A stretch of DNA of 29,977 nt from Chara braunii (taxonomy: Eukaryota; Streptophyta; Charophyceae; Charales; Characeae): the NCBI GenBank assembly GCA_003427395.1, contig BFEA01000047.1, positions 363,627 to 393,603 on the forward strand, read 5' to 3'. Positions 20,613-29,790 of this stretch are shown here, one piece after another. How positions within the stretch are numbered: the stretch's first letter is position 1; each line of letters starts with the position of its first letter. The notes below the pieces were generated by a model. The model saw nothing but the letters and a program-made list of their open reading frames with translations, made no database searches and was not told where the DNA came from. The position numbers and the translations under genes were made by a program.

Positions 20613-21295
20613 CGGCTTACTTTGTTCAATAGGGACGATACAAGGAGGTTCCATAGGGAAAAGGGCACCTATTATGTGGGTGGACGTGCATGATTAGGGC
20701 AATGTTCCAAAATGATTTCTCTTTGACTTAGCTCGTAAGCTCAGCTTAGCTTGCAAAGTTTCGGCCACTTGCTTTGCCCAACTTCTGACACCACCCAGCT
20801 CACATACTTAAACCACCAGTACTTCCTAAAGTCGTGTCCATAAACGAGCCACGATTTTAGGAAACGTACCGGCCACTACAAGGGCGCCCAAATTCATCCA
20901 ACTAGAAAAGTTTCGACTCCTTTTTTTTTTGTGGCCTATACCAGGGCCGTGTACTTGCGGTTTAAGGCAGCTCATTATACACAACAGTTTAGATGGATGA
21001 TGATTTCTCAACACGGTTGGAACAGTAGTCACAACTTCTTTTTTCCTTTTTTTTTTTTGAAACATCAGATGAGGGGCCACCTACTGCAGGCAGGGATAAG
21101 AGCCCATGCTCGCAGTGGGGCTCCCAGGGTTGAGCGCTCCAATCTTATTCGTGGGGAGCAACATGATTTCTCAACACGGTAGGAACAGCCAACAAACCTA
21201 TTCCTCAGCGGGAGGGACCCTGGCTTGAATAGGGCAGACTCACTTTCGGACTTTTCCACTGCATACGGTCATAATTCACCACAAAAATTCACTGT

Positions 21296-21638
21296 GAGGG
21301 TCAGGCCCTACTACCAGCTTCGCGTTCCCTTAGGGTCTCGCCATCCTCTCGCATTGCACGTTCCTGCCCCTGGTAACTTAGAAGGGTCAGGCCAAACAGG
21401 TGCGCCATGTTGCTGCTCAGAACGCATGAACCTGGACATAAAATCCTGAGGGTCAGGCCCTACTACCCGCTTCGCGTTCCCTTAGGGTCTCTCGCCATCC
21501 TCTCGCATTGCACGTTCCTGCCCCTGCTGACTTAAAAGGGTCAGGCTGCACGTTCCTGCCCCTTCTAACTTAGAAGGGGCAGGCCCAGCAGGTGCACCAT
21601 GTTGCTGCTTAGAACGCATGAACCTGGACATAAAATCG
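21296..21638 (+). repeat. 152/191-bp tandem duplication with nested 38-bp repeat
   Basis: Copy 1 (21296-21447) and copy 2 (21448-21638) start GAGGGTCAGGCCCTACTACC and end CCTGGACATAAAATC. Copy 2 carries an extra TGCACGTTCCTGCCCCT segment, an internal duplication of about 38 bp. Confidence 0.8.
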
Positions 21639-22244
21639 GTCAGGTCCGCGGCTTGCCAGCTCCATTGCAGATAGCACCATGCGACCTGGGCCTAAACATG
21701 ATAGCGACTGGCTACATCTCTTGATCAGAAGAGGTGAGCGGGCCAGACCAGGTCCCAAGCTTCTCACCCACCAAGCTAAAACATACTGAGTGGCCAAGCC
21801 CCCCCCCCCCCTCTTCCCCCCCCCCCCCGGCCTGCTTTTTCTTTCTGTTCTGTATAATACTATCAGTAACCTGATTGAGACGATCGGAAGCCAGCCTAGT
21901 CACAGCCTCATCTTTCCCGTCTACCGTTTCACATCAGAAGAACCTGGCCAACCTTCAGCTACGATCCGCTATGTGACAGCCATTGCATGGCAAGCTGACC
22001 TAACAACCTACCCCTTTCAAGAACGCACACACACCGGAAGTATGATGGACGCATTTTGACTGAATTAGGACCACCTTCAGTCCAGTTATGAGAGAGAGAG
22101 AGAGAGAGTAGTACAGTATGCCTTTCTTCTACCTCACTCACTCTTCGTACTGCTGGAACGGATGTGCCCCCTGTGCTCGTTCGTGCTCAAAAGCGTACAG
22201 GAAGCCGACAAACACCACACCCAGCTAGGCTGCTTGACCAGACA

Positions 22245-22314
22245 CGTCGCTCGCTCGCTCTCTCACTCGCTTCACAACGTCGCTCGCTAGCTCGCTCTCT
22301 CACTCGCTTCACAA
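22245..22314 (+). repeat. 33/37-bp tandem duplication
   Basis: CGTCGCTCGCT...CACTCGCTTCACAA occurs at 22245-22277 and 22278-22314. The second copy has a 4-bp insertion. Confidence 0.8.
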
Positions 22315-23909
22315 GCTGGTGTTAAATCAGGATAATTTGTCCAAAATACAGGAAACAGAGTAAGCAGCCCGATTTAGGGGAGAAGGCAGCGTGGGCGGCA
22401 AGTTTGTAGCTCAAGGGTGATGAACGAGAGATAAGGGAGGCGTTGGTGTGAAAGTTGAGGGAGAAAGTGGTTAACAGAGAATTAATGAGCTATATATAGT
22501 AGGGCACGGGTTTAGCTTCGGGGGGGAGAGACGGTAAGATCACACGACACGGGGCAAATCGACGGACACGACGACGGCAGGGCAAAAATTGAAGGAGACG
22601 ATGAGGTTGTGAACAACAGCTTAAGTTGCTGGACAACCGTCCATTAGAGGGACGAAGCGGTCGAAAAGGAGGTAACTTACAGAAGCGGGTAGGTTAAGAG
22701 AGGAGATAAGTTGGGACGATCAAGAAGCTACACAAACCAGCGAGGAAGAGGAGGGGCTAGGAGAGGTGGTATGTCAGGAGAGAGGGCAGTAAGCTACGGA
22801 AAACGATATGTAATGGGGCCAGGAGAAGAGAGAGAGGTTGGGAAACGGTATGTTAGCAAGCCCATGAGTAGGGAGGGGTAAGAGAGCTCTAGAGATCTGA
22901 AATCGCAGCGAAATGGGCAAGTTATAAGAGAGAGAGGAGGATGGGTTGAGATGAGCGTATCTGAACATGGGGGCGGAGTAAAAGAGTGGGGGTACCTACC
23001 TACCGAAGACGCAAATGCGCTTCTCGAGTGAGATGCACGCAACGGTAGTTTCGACAAGCCTAGCCTAGAACAGCAGCGTTGTCCTGTGCCCTCTGTTCTC
23101 CCCCTTTTTTTAATTTAGCCCCCCTTTTTCGTTTCAGCACCCCTTTCTGGTTTCAGCACCTCTTTCTGATATTAGCACCCCTGCGGCTCTTGCAGGTAGG
23201 ATTTGGTTTCTCCACCCTTTTCACTGTCCCCACCATAATACGTCAATCATTCAGGTAACAAAAGTTCTGGGTTTGACAGAAACAGAGAGAAAAATCAGAC
23301 ACGCACACACAGACAGAGAGAGAGAGAGAGGGAGAAGTTAGTAGTTATGAATCTTATGATGACCATCTCCCCTTGTCCACATAGGCAACTTCATTACAAC
23401 TGGTAAGGCTGCCGATTTCATTTTAAATTTTCCCAAAAATACTGTTGAAACAAAAACAGTCCCCGCCCCGCGCCCCCCCCAACCCAGCGTACACACAAGA
23501 CACAAGAAAACTTTGCCCCTTCTTCTTTCTTACCAAACCAACCCCCCCTTTCTCCTTTCCCCCTCCGTCTGGAGACGGAAGACGAGGCTGCAAGAAATGA
23601 GGATTTGCACGCAGTCAAGGAGTGGTGAATTTCTGTTTTTTTTTTTTACGATTTGGAAATGAGAACAACACCGGACAGTTTTTTTTCATCTCAGCCGCCG
23701 CGTCAGGCTTGCACCGCAGAGCACCGCATCGCTCCGCTGCGCGCCAACTACTGACGTGTACAGCCCCCTCATAAGGGCGGCAAATGATCGACTCCTTGAT
23801 TGCCAAGCCCCTCTAATATATACTAGTGTATATCGTAATAGAGAACTGTCCGGTGAACCGTACGCAGAGAGGGAGAAGAGGACAACAAACGGGGGGCTGT
23901 GACAAACTG

Positions 23910-23975
23910 CTTCGTCGGAGTTTCACCGACTCATCAGGAGTCTGAACCCTCTGCAGTCTGCAGAGTCCCCTAACC
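23910..23975 (-). ncRNA. Hammerhead-ribozyme-like motif, copy A
   Basis: Read on the minus strand, the motif runs in type III order. It has GGTTA with a possible cleavage position after TTA, then GGGG (5' side of stem I) and a 7-bp hairpin CTCTGCA/TGCAGAG with a GAC loop. The 3' side of stem I follows, then the core heptad CTGATGA. Stem II is GTCGG/CCGAC with a 7-nt loop, followed by GAAG where the consensus has GAAA. The hammerhead consensus CUGANGA-stem II-GAAA is established knowledge. The last core A is G here, and I find no convincing stem III, so the element is probably degenerate. It matches copy B over 62 ungapped positions with 7 differences. It lies in intron 1 in the sense orientation of the host gene. 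Confidence 0.5.
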
Positions 23976-24717
23976 AACCAATACATATATATCGTATAGA
24001 TATTTATCCTTTGTTCAGTGTAAAAATATAAGAATACACTAAAACACAGAAGAAGACGACACTATTTTCTGTCTTTCTGGTTTCTGTCTCTTTGCCTGTC
24101 TGTCCTTAATTTTTTTTGTTTTCTTCGCTCATCTTATTTCTTCTTCTACTTCCCGTGTTTGCACTCTTAGTCAATAGTTCTGTGACAATATATATTGTCA
24201 CACTGAATCGGAGCGCAAAGGCGGAAAAAGACAAAACAAAAGAAAGGAAAGAAGTGAGGATGTAAAGCTCCGCCTGTTCATCACCTCTTACGTACAAGGC
24301 CAGCCACGTGGATGACAGGTTGAGCGCTGGCTGCCCCCATCCCCGTGTGTCACAAGGACCTACTTGCACGCAGCCAAAAGGCAAAGAGGTAAAGAAAAGG
24401 AGGAGGAAACCAGACCTCACAGAGGCAAGAGAAAGAGAAAGGGATCCAGTCAAAGAAAGGACAAGGGAAGAGGAAGGCCTATCAGTCAAACAAAGCAAAT
24501 GACACATCCCAACGAAGTTCAACATATTTTTTTCCGTTTTTTTTGTTTTCTTTTTTTTTCTTAAGCAATTTGTTCATTTTTTCTTTTTCTTTTTCTTTTC
24601 TTTTCTTTTTTTTTTCTTTTTTCTTTTTTCTTTCTCCTTTCTTCAACTCCATATCTGTTGGTAGTGTCGAAAGCTTTATGTGTCCTACAATTAGTGTTGC
24701 TCCTGACCTGCTTGATC

Positions 24718-24945
24718 CTATTGACCAGTCAGGAAGAGGAGCCCCACCCCATCCCGGCAGATAGGACAGGCACGCTGAGGATGACGTGGATGTTCACAAG
24801 GATACCCAAGGAGAGCTGCACCAGCACAGCATTCACCAGGACGGCTAGCACGGACCATCCCATCAAAACAGTCCTGGCAAAGGACATGCTGTCCACATGT
24901 CAAAACAACAGCCGGACGTTCATCACAGTGCGGCATCATGCAGTC
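24718..24945 (-). pseudogene. RING-finger-like gene fragment
   Basis: After an AG at 24946, the frame reads DCMMPHCDERPAVVLTCGQH, VLCQDCFDGMV and, about 30 residues later, ACPICRDGVGLLF, then TAG. The spacing is C-x4-C-x9-C-x2-H-x2-C-x2-C-x33-C-x2-C. This resembles a C3HC4 RING domain of an E3 ubiquitin ligase, but both the first Cys pair and the Cys-His spacing have extra residues. An overlapping frame upstream (to about 25061) reads MAVEFVIYAITMTNLSRPPP and ends just as this one begins, which suggests a frameshift or intron loss. It lies in the same orientation as the host gene inside intron 1, between the two hammerhead-like motifs. I regard it as a captured or decayed fragment; an alternative exon cannot be excluded. 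Confidence 0.4.
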
Positions 24946-25101
24946 CTGCTAGCGTCCTTGCGCACGAAAGGGACAACGAATATCTGGGCTTCGGCACAGA
25001 CGGCGGCGGCCGCGATAGATTGGTCATGGTGATGGCATAGATGACGAATTCCACAGCCATATTATATACATGTATATATATTGTCATGCATATGTATGTG
25101 T

Positions 25102-25163
25102 GTCGGAGTTTCACCGACTCGTCAGGGGGCTGAACCCTTTACAGCCTGCAAAGTCCCCTAACC
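25102..25163 (-). ncRNA. Hammerhead-ribozyme-like motif, copy B
   Basis: This is the second copy of the same 62-nt unit. It carries the heptad variant CTGACGA, which fits CUGANGA, and an identical stem II with the same 7-nt loop. In the stem I hairpin one C-G pair of copy A is T-A here (a compensatory double change) and one G-C is G-T. At the base of stem I the 3' strand is CCCC, pairing perfectly with GGGG, whereas copy A has a wobble and a mismatch. Directly after stem II the sequence is ACAC, so the GAAA core is missing and the homology with copy A stops. The copy is embedded in TA/TG-rich DNA. Confidence 0.45.
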
Positions 25164-25350
25164 GGCACATCTACATGTATTGTATGTATGTGTATGGATA
25201 TGTATAAGTGTATGTATTTTTATGTATATATCATATATCATGTGTATATATCGTACATGTATATATAGATTCTGTATCCTCTCGTCTACAGTAGAGTGAC
25301 AGGCCGAAACAATCTGCCTGATGCAGACAATCTCCTCAAGGGAAGAGGAA

Positions 25351-25566
25351 GGCGGCGAGGTGGGTGGAGGGGTGGCCCCTGGGGGAGACGGACGGGTGTC
25401 TGCTTGGCTCCCTGATCGACAAACCCATCATGTTAAACCGCGCCNCTAGTGCGCTNTAGGCGGCGAGGTGGGTGGAGGGGTGGCCCCTGGGGGAGACGGG
25501 CGGGTGTCTGCTTGGCTCCCTGATCGACAAACCCATCATGTTAAACCGCGCCACTAGTGCGCTCTC
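25351..25566 (+). repeat. 108-bp tandem duplication
   Basis: Both units start GGCGGCGAGGTGGGTGGAGG (25351 and 25459) and are nearly identical. The ambiguous bases at 25445 and 25456 fall in unit 1, which suggests read conflict between collapsed copies. Confidence 0.88.
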
Positions 25567-25796
25567 TCACTAGACACAGAAAAGAACCTTCTGCAGAACA
25601 TACCGCATTGGAGCGTGCGCTCCATTGGATACGACAAGAAAAGTAGTTGACAGAGATGGAGAAATGCGCACGCGTAATTCGAAGCAGAATGAAGTCAATC
25701 CGATGGCACCAGAGGGTGAACATACTGGATGGGGAAACAGACAACGACACTGACAACCATAGAGAAGTGATAACCACGCCGAGGATGGACAAAACC

Positions 25797-25850
25797 ATCA
25801 TCATCATCATCACCATATCATCATCGTCATCATCATCATCATCATCATCG

Positions 25851-25882
<32 letters not shown>

Positions 25883-25935
25883 GCTATCATGATCATCATC
25901 GCTATCATGATCATCATCGCTATCATGATCATTGC
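25797..25935 (+). repeat. (TCA)n microsatellite with 18-bp higher-order units
   Basis: A run of TCATCATC with interruptions is followed by three units of ATCATCATCGCTATCATG. On the minus strand it reads as poly-Asp by chance. Confidence 0.9.
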
Positions 25936-26510
25936 CGTCGTCGTCGCCGTCCAAGACATCGAAAACCGTTCATGGAAGCGCAGAGGTGACAAAAAGCGGC
26001 GGGCGAGAGTCCGAACATCATGTGAGACGTGGCGACGAGAATTAACAAGGCGCGACATGGACAAATACAAGAACGAACAATGGAAGATTTTTTTCTTTTT
26101 GTAAATGGATGATGATTGGGGATACGGATAGACAGCGAGTCAAACATGGAGACGGAGAAGGAGGGAGATCCCGAAAAGAGAGAGAATCAGCGAAGTGTAG
26201 ACCACCACTCTTTACAAATTACAAAGTGAGAAACATGCCAAAGGGGAGAGAGGGGAGAGAGCAGGAGAGGTTGATCACCTGATTAAAATAGTGGTACAGA
26301 GGGAATAAAACAGATGAGTTCACGAGCATAAAGTTATAAACTGCCAGAGATAGACAAACTAAGAGCGCGTTTTGCGCATATTGTATGAACAACAGACTCG
26401 ATTACAAATTCCGGGCGCGTTTGCGAGAAAGAGATCAAGAACAACAGAGGTACAGATAGGCGCACACCTAGAGACAAAGGCAAGTAACGCGACTTTGGAG
26501 GGATGGGAGG

Positions 26511-26585
26511 CGTAAATGGAGAGAGATTATGGACATAAAAATGGAGAGAGATGATGGACATAAATGGAGAGAGATGATGTCCATC
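26511..26585 (+). repeat. Minisatellite of about 22-25 bp, three units
   Basis: Each unit is AATGGAGAGAGAT[TG]ATG followed by GACATAAA, in a purine-rich setting. Confidence 0.75.
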
Positions 26586-27231
26586 ATCTAAGCCAGGTAA
26601 TAGTAAGTAATAATGGCAAAACAAAAAGTGCACACATGCCTTTGCGGTTTGGCTTTTTCTTTGCACAGATATCTGTGTGTCAAGAATGGGCCTGGCCGAT
26701 GTGCACGACCTGGGTTCAACTCATATCGTCGAGCTGTATTTGCGGCAACTTCACGGGCATTTGGTCAAAAGTCCGTCCATAAGCAGCTGAAACAAGAGAG
26801 GGCTGAACGCCTGGCTGATCCTCTCAAGACGAGTCTGGGTGAATTGAATCAAGGATTCTCCCTCTCCCCCTTTGCCTCTCCTTACTGCCATCTTCCCCCG
26901 AACGTAAGACACTATTATCATGGCTGTGCCGCACCGGGACAGATTGCTTGTACACATTCATTCATGATTACGGTGCGTTATCTTCAGGGGAAGACGGGTA
27001 GCTCCAGCTAGCTAGCTACTCGTCTTCTTCTTTTCTCTCCGCATCCCTACATCTCCTCCCCATACTCCTCAATCAATACCAGTAAAAATGGGAGCTAGCA
27101 GCGCGGGGGTAATTCAGAGGGGGCGCAACAAAAAACCATCGAACGAGATGTATAACCATGGGAAGGCAGGCAACTGAGAAGATGCGACGAACCGGGAGAA
27201 CAAACGCCACCGTAGGCGCACTGAATAATCA

Positions 27232-27343
27232 CTACCGTCTTCACCGAATAGAACGCCCAGTCATAATCGCCGTATCTAGACTGAAAATTGGTCCAAATAC
27301 GCGAGTATAATGACCGGGAATTCGATTCAGGTGAAGACGGTAG
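27232..27343. mobile_element. Palindromic MITE, copy 2
   Basis: This 112-bp element begins CTACCGTCTTCACC and ends GGTGAAGACGGTAG, a perfect 14-bp inverted terminus. Pairing extends almost to the centre (AAAATTGG region), so the whole unit can fold as one long hairpin. TA flanks the CCGTC/GACGG core at both ends, which would fit a TA-targeting (Tc1/mariner, Stowaway-like) origin. The transposase source is not in the window. Confidence 0.8.
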
Positions 27344-27515
27344 TTATGGATCAGGGATCTCAGAGCCGAGGGGGAAAGGATAAGACATCCATCGCTTCTT
27401 TTCAAGTCGTGACAGATCGACAGATTCCCACGTGGCGGGGGAAAACGCGCGCTGCAACCGCGTGCGGGAATGGGGAGAGGATCTTTCTCCCGCCTGAAAA
27501 GAGAGGATGAGGGAA

Positions 27516-27625
27516 CTACCGTCTTCCCCTGAATAGAACGCCGGTCATTATAGCTGTATTTGGGGCACTTTTCAGTCCAGATGCAGCGATGACGAACGGG
27601 CGTTCTATTCGGGTGAAGAAGGTAG
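27516..27625. mobile_element. Palindromic MITE, copy 3
   Basis: This is a 110-bp copy of the same family, 172 bp from copy 2. Its termini are CTACCGTCTTCCCC and GGGTGAAGAAGGTAG. Inner arms share GAATAGAACGCC and its complement GGGCGTTCTATTC. It is diverged from copies 1 and 2, so the family is not a single recent burst. Confidence 0.78.
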
Positions 27626-27902
27626 CCAGAAACCGAAGGCGAGGGCGAAGAAGATGGGGCAGCGAAGGAAGACAAACCAGGAGAGGAACCGAAACAGGGA
27701 AGGGAACGGAAGGGAAAGGCACAAAACGGTGAAACGGTGAAACGGGAGGCAGGCAAGAAGAGAAAAAGAAAGGCGGGCAGCGAGGAGGAGAACAGCTGCA
27801 TAGAGGAAGGGGCTGAAAGGAATGGAGCGATGGAAGGAAACGCAAAAGCGAAGGCAGCTTTGGGGATCCCGAAAGTGGTAGCGATGGAGAGGCGCAGGAT
27901 CG

Positions 27903-27977
27903 GCCAGGAGGGATGGCGGAGTCACCCGCCAGGAGGGATGGGGGAGTCACCCGCCAGGAGGGATGGCGGAGTCACGT
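27903..27977 (+). repeat. 25-bp minisatellite, three units
   Basis: GCCAGGAGGGATGG[CG]GGAGT units start at 27903, 27928 and 27953. Confidence 0.85.
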
Positions 27978-28562
27978 GGAGGAAGAGAAACGAGAAGGGA
28001 AGGCGAAGCGGAAGACGAGCGACGATGAAAAGCGGGCCCGTCGACAGGGCGGTCAAGTGGTCAGGGCACACGCGGAGTATCGGCGCAGGGGCGGCAACAG
28101 GAGCAACGAAAGCGCAGGGGGGGGGGGGGGGGCGCCGACGAGGAGGACAAGCGACAAAGAGAGGAGCCCTGGGGTGTGCGGAGCGGAAACGGCAAAGAGT
28201 TGGTGGATCAGTGAGGAGGAGAATGGGGAGGGGCGCACGGCAGAGAGGAGAGGGATACTGACAAGGTAGGCACGTGCATGAGGAGCCGAAAGAGGGAGAA
28301 AGGAGGGAGAAAGAGGGATGGCCGAGAGGAAGGAGAGCGGCGGGGGAGAGAATGTGAGAGCGGAAGAAAGGGCGCGGTGGGGGTCAAGAAAAGAGGGGGG
28401 CAGAGCGGGAAGAAAAGGCCCAAGGGAAGGAGAGAACGGAGAACGAGGGGATAGGGAAGAAGCATCGGGTCAGAGAGGAGAAGGATAGGGACACTGAACA
28501 GAAGAGAGAAGAGGAAAAATCATAAGGAGAAGAAGATGGGAGGTCGAGCAAGGCTCACTCAC

Positions 28563-28858
28563 TCTGCTAGCAGCCTCCTGACCGACGGCGAGGGCTCGCT
28601 CTGCAGCTCAACAAACACGAAGGCAAAGTGTCCAAGCAATCGAGGCTCCCTCCGTACCACAATCTCTGCGAATTGCTTCAGCTTAGTGATCTTCTCGTCG
28701 GCCATTGGAGTTGTTTTCGCCTCGTTCAGAAGCGCCACAGCGGCCTCCATCGCCGCCGCCGTTGAGGACGCCGATGAAGTCGAACCCGGCGCCGACATTG
28801 ACACTGGCAGGGCTCCCTGGTCGCGTGACACGTCCATTCTGTAAGCCGCATCCACCAT
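28563..28858 (-). CDS. SYMPK: Symplekin exon 1 (start codon, residues 1-98 plus 2 nt)
   Basis: The exon opens with ATG at 28858 in the context GGGATGG, with G at -3 and +4. An in-frame TAG lies 14 codons upstream, so this is the first usable Met. Residues 1-37 are a low-complexity Ser/Ala-rich leader that the family does not conserve. From about residue 38 the sequence becomes symplekin HEAT repeat 1 (AAVALLNEAK, then EKITKLKQFAEIV, REPRLLGHF and PSPSVRRLLA). The open frame runs into a TGA at 28561, but a strong GTGAGT donor at 28562 ends the exon two bases into a codon. Exon 2 supplies the third base, giving Glu. Without splicing the product would be a 99-residue peptide lacking the rest of the domain. 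It is the last coding exon before the putative promoter on the right. Confidence 0.88.
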
Positions 28859-28911
28859 CCCGTTCCACGTGTCCCGCTCCCACCGAATAGCTAACTAGCT
28901 AATTAGCTAGC
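28859..28911 (-). promoter_or_regulatory. Symplekin 5' UTR / proximal promoter with G-box and palindrome
   Basis: Immediately upstream of the start codon are a CACGTG G-box (28866-28871) and a 16-bp perfect palindrome CTAGCTAATTAGCTAG (28895-28910). G-boxes are known bZIP/bHLH sites in green plants. This one is 7 nt from the ATG, so it may sit in the 5' UTR and not the promoter proper. No convincing TATA box is visible. The transcription start is not determined. Confidence 0.35.
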
Positions 28912-29670
28912 GGTTTATCTAATTAAGTTTGTATTAGTAGGCTTCGGTACGAGGCTACGCGAAATGGACAAACACTACCTCCCATGGCACACCCTTCGCC
29001 ATCCTGCCTGTACCCACGTCGATGATGATGAAGATGATGGTTGGCTGGAATTGGATACCCCCTCATCCTTGGTCAACGTCACCCCCTTCCCTCTCCCTCC
29101 ACAACGTTCCCTTCCTCACGCCACAGAGGATAGCACGAAAGAACTTCATTCGTGTTCTAACAGCCACGTGGAACAGCACGGGCGCGCTTTTCTCCTCCCT
29201 GCGGCCACTAACCTCCCTGACAAACCCCGCCGGACGGACCGGCGACCCCAGCACGACAGCAACCCAACACCCCCCGCTTCACCGTCCCCCGCCGCTACCG
29301 TCCTCCGTCTACCATTCCTGACACTCAGGCGCCCATCCTACCGCTCTCCTGGATACAATCAGCTTCGGTGTGAAAATGAAAACAACCGTTCAACCTTACC
29401 GTCGTGACAAGTCGTCGATCAATATCTTGCCAGAGTTCTAGGCGTAAGGCCCAGCGGGACTACCGGTACATGGCCTCGCGGCTGGTCCACTGCAGTCCTC
29501 TTAGCCTTTGCCTATTCAGTGCCCAGAGCCGTTGCCAACTTGCCAACATACATTCCCTGCAGCTCGTCTTCGCAGCTATTCCCTTCTCTTCACTTTTCAG
29601 TTGACATGCACAGCCCTAAGGATGCGGTAGAGTGGGTTTGGGCATTAGAGCGGGGATATCTTTGTCACAG
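28912..29670. other. Region upstream of symplekin; no supported gene
   Basis: This is a C/T-rich (plus strand) stretch presumed to hold the promoter. A 147-codon plus-strand open frame at 28964-29407 starts with ATG but is Pro/Ser/Arg-rich, resembles no family I know, and overlaps other frames of similar length. I treat it as non-coding. A second CACGTG lies at 29165-29170. Confidence 0.4.
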
Positions 29671-29790
29671 CCGCCCAAAAAGGGCTATAGCGAGGGTAGA
29701 AGTTCTATGATGATCGACTCACCGTGAGGGCCGCCCAAAAAGGGTTATAGCAAGGGTAGAAGTTCTATGATGATCGACTTACCGTGAGGG
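29671..29790 (+). repeat. 60-bp tandem duplication
   Basis: The units at 29671-29730 and 29731-29790 start CCGCCCAAAAAGGG and end CCGTGAGGG, with a few C/T or G/A differences. They lie upstream of the symplekin start. Confidence 0.88.

Larger units (their letters stand above)
19652..28562 (-). other. Symplekin intron 1 (8911 bp)
   Basis: The intron runs from the GTGAGT donor to the TGCAG acceptor. Its first kilobase (about 27640-28545) is strongly purine-rich on the plus strand, so the RNA is pyrimidine-rich. It contains two MITEs, a 25-bp minisatellite, a (TCA)n block, a 108-bp tandem duplication, two hammerhead-like motifs flanking a RING fragment, a T-rich tract (24520-24650), two C-runs (21800-21830), and the 21296-21638 tandem repeat. 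From 22320 to 23890 I see only purine-biased and low-complexity DNA with no gene. From 19780 to 20520 I see no gene or recognisable repeat. Confidence 0.8.
634..28858 (-). other. SYMPK: Symplekin gene, 5' part (six exons, incomplete at 3' end)
   Basis: This is the gene model joining the six coding exons listed below. Symplekin is a nuclear scaffold of the cleavage and polyadenylation machinery. Its N-terminal HEAT-repeat domain binds the CTD phosphatase Ssu72 in animals and yeast (PTA1); the plant orthologue is ESP4/TANG1. Recognition rests on the ordered run of family blocks: the LLNEAK start of the first helix, LLPMLAPALL, GVRLQAVKFIETVILLFT, GHPLLDINSL, VAIVLINS and LSIIARQR. They occur in the right order on one strand, with GT-AG boundaries and consistent phases. 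The six exons give 1014 nt, or 338 codons, out of 28.2 kb, so about 96% of the span is intron. Symplekins are usually around 1000 residues or longer, so roughly two thirds of the protein lies outside the window. No transcript evidence is available to me; the exon edges are inferred by eye. Confidence 0.88.

Noticed and set aside
23910-25163. Active hammerhead ribozymes
   Set aside because: Copy A has GAAG for GAAA, copy B lacks the core A-tract, and stem III is not supported. I claim resemblance and fold conservation only.
25541-25954. 137-codon frame with poly-Asp
   Set aside because: The Asp run is the (TCA)n microsatellite read in reverse.
28964-29407. 147-codon plus-strand frame as a divergent neighbour gene
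   Set aside because: Low-complexity composition, competing frames of similar length and no known family.
29711-29790. C/D snoRNA suggested by ATGATGA
   Set aside because: No D box (CTGA) or terminal stem at a suitable distance.
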